This document shows positions 59,402 to 64,000 of a stretch of DNA of 64,000 bases, piece after piece. The position numbers were made by a program, and so were the translations under genes. The notes below the pieces were generated by a model, which was not told the DNA's origin, searched no databases, and saw only the letters and a program-made list of their open reading frames with translations. Source of the DNA: Candidatus Woesearchaeota archaeon. Lineage in GTDB: Archaea; Nanobdellota; Nanobdellia; Woesearchaeales; GW2011-AR9. The DNA is taken from assembly GCA_018696595.1 (NCBI GenBank), contig JABHQW010000008.1:332522-396521 (forward strand). Direction: 5' to 3'. Numbering within the stretch: the first letter of the stretch is position 1; the number at the start of each line of letters is the position of its first letter.

Positions 59402-59871
59402 TCTTCATGATGTTTGAACTCTTCATCCATCTTTTTCAAATAATCTTTAACTCTACTCATTACAGACTTTAGCAAGAAGCCTTCTACTTTCTCTTCAAAG
59501 ATTTCAGATAAATTACTAAACTCAGTTACTCGATATAAGTTAGCGTTAGTTTCAATCAGATGTAAATCTTTCAATCTTTTCAATTGTCTTCTAATATTGG
59601 AAGAGGCAATGCCTAACATTGGTAACTTAGAATCTTTTCTTAAATCCATAACATTATTTTTAACTTCTTCAGAATGTAATTGTTCTTTTTGTTGTTTTGC
59701 TTTTAATAAAACATGCAGAACATCTACAACAACATCTCTTGAATCTCCAGGTTGTAATAATCCAACTGACAAGCAGAATTTTCTTACTAAATCTCTGTCG
59801 TTCATTGTTGGTTTTTCATATCTACGTAATGTAATTTCCGCAAGCGGAGTATCTCGACTAATTTTTGCCAT
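59398..59871 (-). CDS. Conserved archaeal winged-helix-like protein, 157 aa
   Basis: Begins MAKISRDTPLAEITLRRYEK and continues with VRKFCLSVGLLQPGDSRDVV, stretches I associate with a conserved archaeal family. The centre has a helix-turn-helix pattern (LGIASSNIRRQLKRLKDLHL) and the C-terminus is helical. Probably a DNA-binding regulator or an RNA-associated factor. It lies 13 bases behind the GluRS gene and overlaps the DUF1653 gene. Confidence 0.72.
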   Translation of the reverse strand: MAKISRDTPLAEITLRRYEKPTMNDRDLVRKFCLSVGLLQPGDSRDVVVDVLHVLLKAKQQKEQLHSEEVKNNVMDLRKDSKLPMLGIASSNIRRQLKRLKDLHLIETNANLYRVTEFSNLSEIFEEKVEGFLLKSVMSRVKDYLKKMDEEFKHHEE

Positions 59872-59884
59872 TTTTCATCTACCT

Positions 59885-61576
59885 CTATTTATGTAGGTAA
59901 TAAAAAATCATTTTATTACCCTCTTTTTTGTCTAATCTACAAAAGGAGAATCTTTCCAACTGCACAATGTCTCCTTCTTTCAAATCTAACATGCTTTTCT
60001 CTCCCAAGCCGAGGGCATGAGAATTATCTTCCATTACTACTTCTACTACAACATTATCTTCAACAGGAAGCCAATGGATAATCATGCCTTTCTTTGAAGA
60101 GTTCTTAAAATCTTCATAACTCTCAGAAACAAATTTATATTTTCCTTCAACAACTTCAAAATTACAATAATCCATTAAACGATGAACTTTTCCTTCAACT
60201 AACTTTTCATAATCATCTTCGGCAATATTAATTTCGTCGTGCACAGATAAAGTTCTTTGTCCTCGATCTGGGAAATCTGGATGTAAATCTAACTGCACAG
60301 AATTCTTGGGAGAATTAAGTACTTTAATTCCAACCGAATCATGAATAAAGAAATATCTGTTTGCTTTTTCTTCAATTAGTTCTTTATTGAAAGAGTTAAT
60401 GTTTTTCCAGAATTCTTTCTGAGAAACAGTTTTATCATTTAAACTAAGACCAATTTCTAAAGCATACTTTCTAAATGCGCCAGCTTGGTAACCCCTTCTT
60501 CTTAAAGCCATTAAAGTCATCAATCTAATATCATCCCAACCATGATATTCTCTTTGTTCTATAGCGAGTTTAGTTTTCGTTGTTGATAATTTAAATCCTT
60601 CAAAGTTAATTTTCCCCCAATGCTTATACTCGGGAACTTTCCAACCAAGATATTTCATAACCAACGCTTCTTTAATTCCATTATCGTGATGATCTTTTCC
60701 ATTCAAAACATGCGTAACACCTAATTCGTGATCATCAATAGCTACTGAAAGAATCATTAATGGCCAAACTCGTTGTTCCTTGCCTGTTTTTGGATGGACT
60801 CTTTCATTAATTCTCATTAAAGAAAAATCTCTCATTGCCGGGTTTTTATCTTTAATATTTGTTTTTAATTTCAGAACAGCTTCTCCTTCTGCATATTCAT
60901 TAAACATTTTTGCGTATCTAAGACCGTTTTCTTTTACATCTAACTCCCGACAAGGGCAAGCTTCTCCTTTAGCTTTTAGAGTTCGCCATTCTTCTGTATT
61001 ACAGGTACAAACGTAAGCTTTGCCTTTTTGGACTAACTTTTCTGCATAATCATAATAAGTGCCTAATCTTTCTGATTGTACTACGATCTGGTCCACTTTA
61101 TTTCCTGTTAACCAATTAGCATCATCTTCAATCAGTTCGTAAGCTTTTGAATAAATATTATCTGGGTTGGTATCTTCAATCCTTAAAATGAATTTACCTT
61201 TATACATTTTAGCGTATTCATAATTTAATGAAGAACCATAAGCGTGACCAATATGTAATGGTCCACTTGGAGATGGAGCAATTCTAACAACAACTTTACC
61301 TTCTTTTGCATTTGGTAATGGTTTTAAAGGCCCTTTAACTTCTTCTTTCTTTTCTTGAAGTTGTTCTGGGGCAATCTCTTCCAGTTTAGATTTAGCTTCT
61401 TCTTTAGACAAACTAGAAATCTCTTTAATCGTATTATCAATTTCTTTTAAAACTTTTGGAACATCTTTTTTCAGTTCAGGATTGTCTCTCAGAGTTAATC
61501 CCAGAACAACTTTAGGATTGACAGAACCAAATTGGTAGATGTTTTTTAGGCAGTGTTTGAGAATAGTGTCTTTCAT
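59885..61576 (-). CDS. gltX: Glutamyl-tRNA synthetase, archaeal type
   Basis: 563 aa with the archaeal N-terminal helical extension, the HIGH region APSPSGPLHIGHAYGSS, a zinc-site stretch with CTC and CPC, and a KMSKS-equivalent FKLSTTKTK. The C-terminal part is the GlnRS-like beta-barrel anticodon domain of archaeal/eukaryotic GluRS, ending normally. It charges tRNA-Glu and, where GlnRS is absent, tRNA-Gln. First gene of a three-gene operon with the winged-helix and DUF1653 proteins. Confidence 0.95.
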   Translation of the reverse strand: MKDTILKHCLKNIYQFGSVNPKVVLGLTLRDNPELKKDVPKVLKEIDNTIKEISSLSKEEAKSKLEEIAPEQLQEKKEEVKGPLKPLPNAKEGKVVVRIAPSPSGPLHIGHAYGSSLNYEYAKMYKGKFILRIEDTNPDNIYSKAYELIEDDANWLTGNKVDQIVVQSERLGTYYDYAEKLVQKGKAYVCTCNTEEWRTLKAKGEACPCRELDVKENGLRYAKMFNEYAEGEAVLKLKTNIKDKNPAMRDFSLMRINERVHPKTGKEQRVWPLMILSVAIDDHELGVTHVLNGKDHHDNGIKEALVMKYLGWKVPEYKHWGKINFEGFKLSTTKTKLAIEQREYHGWDDIRLMTLMALRRRGYQAGAFRKYALEIGLSLNDKTVSQKEFWKNINSFNKELIEEKANRYFFIHDSVGIKVLNSPKNSVQLDLHPDFPDRGQRTLSVHDEINIAEDDYEKLVEGKVHRLMDYCNFEVVEGKYKFVSESYEDFKNSSKKGMIIHWLPVEDNVVVEVVMEDNSHALGLGEKSMLDLKEGDIVQLERFSFCRLDKKEGNKMIFYYLHK

Positions 61577-61621
61577 TGTTGATTGTAAAGAAGTAGTAGT
61601 TATTAAAGGTTTTGATTATAT

Positions 61622-62431
61622 CTAAAACCTGCCCTTCTCAACCAATTTCTTCATTCTTTTTACAAAACCATCAGCTTCAGCATAATACTTTTCATAATCT
61701 ACACCTTTAATTTCTCTAATCTCTCTATGGGTTATTTTTTTACTAAGAACATAAAACTTCTTCATGGTTTCTACATATTTCTTCTCTAATAAACGATGTT
61801 TAACATAAGTGTCTTCTAATATGTCTGCAACATGTTCAGGGGTTGGCGGAACAATATTTTTCCGCATTAAAGCTGCATGTGCAGAATCAATTACTGCCCA
61901 ATATAAATCAAGAGTCGCTTGCAATAAATGCCATTTTGAATTTAATAAAGTTCTTGGAGCTCGACCAAAATATCGCCAAACAGATTCTTCCGAGGGACGA
62001 ATACGACCTTGTTGTAATAATCTTTGTAATGGTTCAAAGAATCCAGAATCATTTAAAGCAACACCATCTCTTAGAATATTAACTGCAACTGGGTCACCAG
62101 CTTTAACATATTCCCAAAAGGAAGTAAAAGTCATTGAAGTAATATGAAATTTATCTGAAATCTTGGAAATAACTTTCTCAACAATAATCTTGTAACTTTC
62201 AATTAAAGCTTCTGTAACTTGGAATGAAACATCATTACTAACTAATAAAACATCAATATCACTATGTTTGGTTGTTTCTCTTCTAACCGCACTTCCAAAC
62301 AAAACCGCTCCCATTAAAAAGTCGCCAAGCTCATTTTTAACTTCTTGAACAAATTTTTGTGCTAATTTAAGATCATCAGTTGGATATTTATGAATATTCT
62401 CGTTTTCTTTTTTATGTATTCTAAATTGCAT
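61622..62431 (-). CDS. Nucleotidyltransferase with C-terminal HEPN-like domain
   Basis: 269 aa. The N-terminal minimal nucleotidyltransferase has GS at 46-47 (LFGSAVRRETTKHSDIDVLL) and the catalytic pair Asp58 and Asp60. The C-terminal half is helical (LQATLDLYWAVIDSAHAALM, then VPPTPEHVADILEDTYVKHR), typical of HEPN-like bundles. MNT and HEPN are usually separate genes of a toxin-antitoxin pair, with MNT modifying HEPN. Here they are one polypeptide. It could be a self-controlled defence or stress module or a housekeeping enzyme. It stands next to gltX. Confidence 0.8.
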   Translation of the reverse strand: MQFRIHKKENENIHKYPTDDLKLAQKFVQEVKNELGDFLMGAVLFGSAVRRETTKHSDIDVLLVSNDVSFQVTEALIESYKIIVEKVISKISDKFHITSMTFTSFWEYVKAGDPVAVNILRDGVALNDSGFFEPLQRLLQQGRIRPSEESVWRYFGRAPRTLLNSKWHLLQATLDLYWAVIDSAHAALMRKNIVPPTPEHVADILEDTYVKHRLLEKKYVETMKKFYVLSKKITHREIREIKGVDYEKYYAEADGFVKRMKKLVEKGRF

Positions 62432-62562
62432 TATTTATAGAGAATAGCAGTGAGGTTTATTAAGCTTTTTTAACTATTCTAGAGTAGGTAGTGCAAAATC
62501 AACATGAAATAATTCATTCTTTAGCAACATTTTTAAACAAACATTAACACTTTCAAACTAAA

Positions 62563-63492
62563 ATGTATGATACAATTATTATCGGAGCCGGTCCAGCAGG
62601 ATTAGCAGCAGCAATTTATGCTGGAAGAAAAAAACTAAAGACCGCGATTATTACCATTGATGTAGGTGGTCAGGGAAACTTAACTAGTCATATTGAGAAT
62701 TATCCTGGTGCATTACCTCAATCTGGAATGGAACTGATTGATAAGTTTAAACAACAAGTTGACGCTCAAGGAGTAGAATTTCTCTTTGGTAAAGCTACTG
62801 AAGTTAAAAAAGTCGATGATCATTTTGAAATTGTTGTGGGTAATACTGAGATTCATAAAACTAAAAGCATAATTCTAACTTACGGAAAAGTTCCTCGTAG
62901 ATTAGGTATTCCTGGTGAAGATGAATTCTTTGGGAAAGGAGTGAGTACTTGTGCAACCTGCGATGGACCATTATATAAAAACAAAATTGTTGCCATTGTT
63001 GGCGGCGGAAATTCTGCTGTTGAGGCAGCTATTGATTTGTCAACCCATGCAGAAAAAGTTTATTTAGTCCACAGAAGACAAGAATTTAGAGCGGATGAAG
63101 TTACCATTGAGAAAATTAAGACCAATCCTAAAATAGAATTAGTTTTAGATTCTGTTCCTGTTGAAATTAAGGGAGAAAGATTTGTCAATGCTACTGTAGT
63201 TGAAAACAAAGTAACAAAAGAACAAAGAGAAATCAAAATTGATGGCTTGTTCTTAGAAATCGGTTATGTTGTAGATAGTTCGTTTGTTAAAGAATTAATT
63301 AAAATTAATGAGTATAATGAAGTTATTGTTAACTCAATTGGCGAGACTTCTCTAAAAGGAGTTTTTGCTGCTGGTGACGTAACAGATATGCCTTACAAAC
63401 AAGCAATTATTGCTGCTGGCGAAGGGGCTAAAGCAGCTTTAAGCGCTTACGCTTACGTTACTGGAATGAAACCAACAACTGATTGGCATTAA
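62563..63492 (+). CDS. trxB: Thioredoxin reductase
   Basis: 309 aa, normal length. FAD motif GAGPAG at 8-13, redox-active CATC (Cys130, Cys133), NAD(P)H motif GGGNSA at 147-152 and HRRQEFRA, typical of NADPH use, and the C-terminal GVFAAGDVTDMPYKQAI. It reduces thioredoxin-like proteins in the cytoplasm. A thioredoxin-fold lipoprotein begins 18 bases after its stop, with a GAGGTGA ribosome-binding site, so the two are cotranscribed. Confidence 0.95.
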   Translation: MYDTIIIGAGPAGLAAAIYAGRKKLKTAIITIDVGGQGNLTSHIENYPGALPQSGMELIDKFKQQVDAQGVEFLFGKATEVKKVDDHFEIVVGNTEIHKTKSIILTYGKVPRRLGIPGEDEFFGKGVSTCATCDGPLYKNKIVAIVGGGNSAVEAAIDLSTHAEKVYLVHRRQEFRADEVTIEKIKTNPKIELVLDSVPVEIKGERFVNATVVENKVTKEQREIKIDGLFLEIGYVVDSSFVKELIKINEYNEVIVNSIGETSLKGVFAAGDVTDMPYKQAIIAAGEGAKAALSAYAYVTGMKPTTDWH

Positions 63493-63510
63493 AAATGAGG
63501 TGAATTTAAA

Positions 63511-63867
63511 ATGAGAAAGGTATTAATTGTTTCGTTGGCTTTGTTAACTGTATTTCTAGTTTCTTGTGGAAATACAGGGAATGGTATAGCTGGGTCAACT
63601 AACTTAGATGCATTTGCAGAATGTTTAGCTGAGAATGGTGCTACTATGTATGGTGCAGAATGGTGTAGTCATTGTAAAGATCAAAAAGCAATGTTTGGAA
63701 GTTCTTTCAAGAATGTAGATTATGTTGAATGTACTGTTGAACAACAAAAATGTGTGGAATCTGGCATTTCGGGTTATCCTAGTTGGGTGTTTTCCGATGG
63801 GACCATTTTAGCAGGAGTACAACAATTCTCAACATTGGCAAAGAAGACGGGTTGTGTTTTGAACTGA
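63511..63867 (+). CDS. Thioredoxin-fold lipoprotein, 118 aa
   Basis: The lipobox LVSC (Cys19) ends the signal peptide. The mature part has ENGATMYGAEWCSHCKDQKA with redox pair Cys52/Cys55, a further Cys pair (CTVEQQKC) and the cis-Pro loop SGYPSWVF. This closely resembles the thioredoxin domain attached to plant and cyanobacterial VKOR proteins, which oxidise or isomerise extracytoplasmic disulfides. It is tethered outside the membrane, so it cannot be a direct substrate of cytosolic TrxB unless electrons cross the membrane. No VKOR gene is in the window. Confidence 0.88.
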   Translation: MRKVLIVSLALLTVFLVSCGNTGNGIAGSTNLDAFAECLAENGATMYGAEWCSHCKDQKAMFGSSFKNVDYVECTVEQQKCVESGISGYPSWVFSDGTILAGVQQFSTLAKKTGCVLN

Positions 63868-63932
63868 TAGCAAACCCATAAATTTATATACTATTTTTAT
63901 TTTTTACTTTTTATATAAAAAAGGTGATGTTC

Positions 63933-64000
63933 ATGAGAAAAATAAATTCATTAATATTGGTTGTTTGTTTTGCTTTAGTTATGGCACTACCTTTAGTTTC
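63933..64000 (+). CDS. Start of a secreted protein (partial)
   Basis: An AAGGTGA ribosome-binding site precedes an ATG opening MRKINSLILVVCFALVMALP, a signal peptide cut off by the window end. A second ATG six bases earlier is in frame. The visible part does not show whether a lipobox follows. A TATATAAA box lies upstream at about 63911. Confidence 0.65.
   Translation, partial: MRKINSLILVVCFALVMALPLV

Overview
The window is an AT-rich stretch of archaeal chromosome. Archaeal information-processing genes are spread through it: aIF5B-type IF2, RFC small subunit, NAC, Sec61-beta, SecF/SecD, Trm1, RtcA, aEF1-beta with its zinc-ribbon neighbour, ABCE1, archaeal GluRS, RNase P RNA and an intron-bearing tRNA-Trp. 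Small conserved unknowns, compact operons, TATA boxes about 25 bases upstream of leaderless starts, and pilin-like and coiled-coil surface proteins suggest a DPANN archaeon, most likely of the Woesearchaeota/Pacearchaeota group. That placement is inference from gene families, not from a phylogeny.

Layout. 1-6 kb: end of a zinc-binding-domain protein, signal peptidase II (LspA), a GC-rich structured RNA candidate, the Sec61-beta/NAC operon, and a pilin-like plus stalk-like secreted pair. 6-15 kb: RNase P RNA, TraB-like protein, PRC-barrel protein, antiporter, MscS, RFC, MFS transporter and a hydrolase. 15-18 kb: two lipoproteins and a ferredoxin interleaved with copies of an unusual hairpin element. 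18-33 kb: a coiled-coil surface protein, SecF-SecD, MinD, IF2, Trm1, aEF1-beta, a DUF1846 protein and RtcA. 33-46 kb: tRNA-Trp with two apparent introns, an amino-acid permease, a run of large surface proteins, a geranylgeranyl-reductase family enzyme, a beta-barrel-like protein and a divergent TrmB-like regulator with four tandem effector modules. 46-52 kb: radical SAM protein, tRNA-Thr, ABCE1 and a lipid kinase. 51.6-54.3 kb: a lipoprotein locus of cupredoxin lipoprotein, Lgt and another lipoprotein. 54-64 kb: a second PRC-barrel protein, PurB with a C-terminal extension, a PurA-HAD fusion, GluRS, a fused nucleotidyltransferase-HEPN-like protein, thioredoxin reductase and a thioredoxin-fold lipoprotein.

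The most striking biology is an apparently complete bacterial-type lipoprotein pathway in an archaeal genome. Lgt and LspA both keep almost all of their family catalytic residues, and at least five proteins have canonical lipoboxes. Three secreted proteins end in beta-rich, barrel-like regions, two of them behind coiled-coil segments, which hints at an unusual envelope. The second notable item is a family of three intergenic hairpins at about 11.7, 16.1 and 17.4 kb. They share a conserved bulged core with compensatory base changes, but their outer stems differ. I could not match this core to any RNA or mobile-element family I know.
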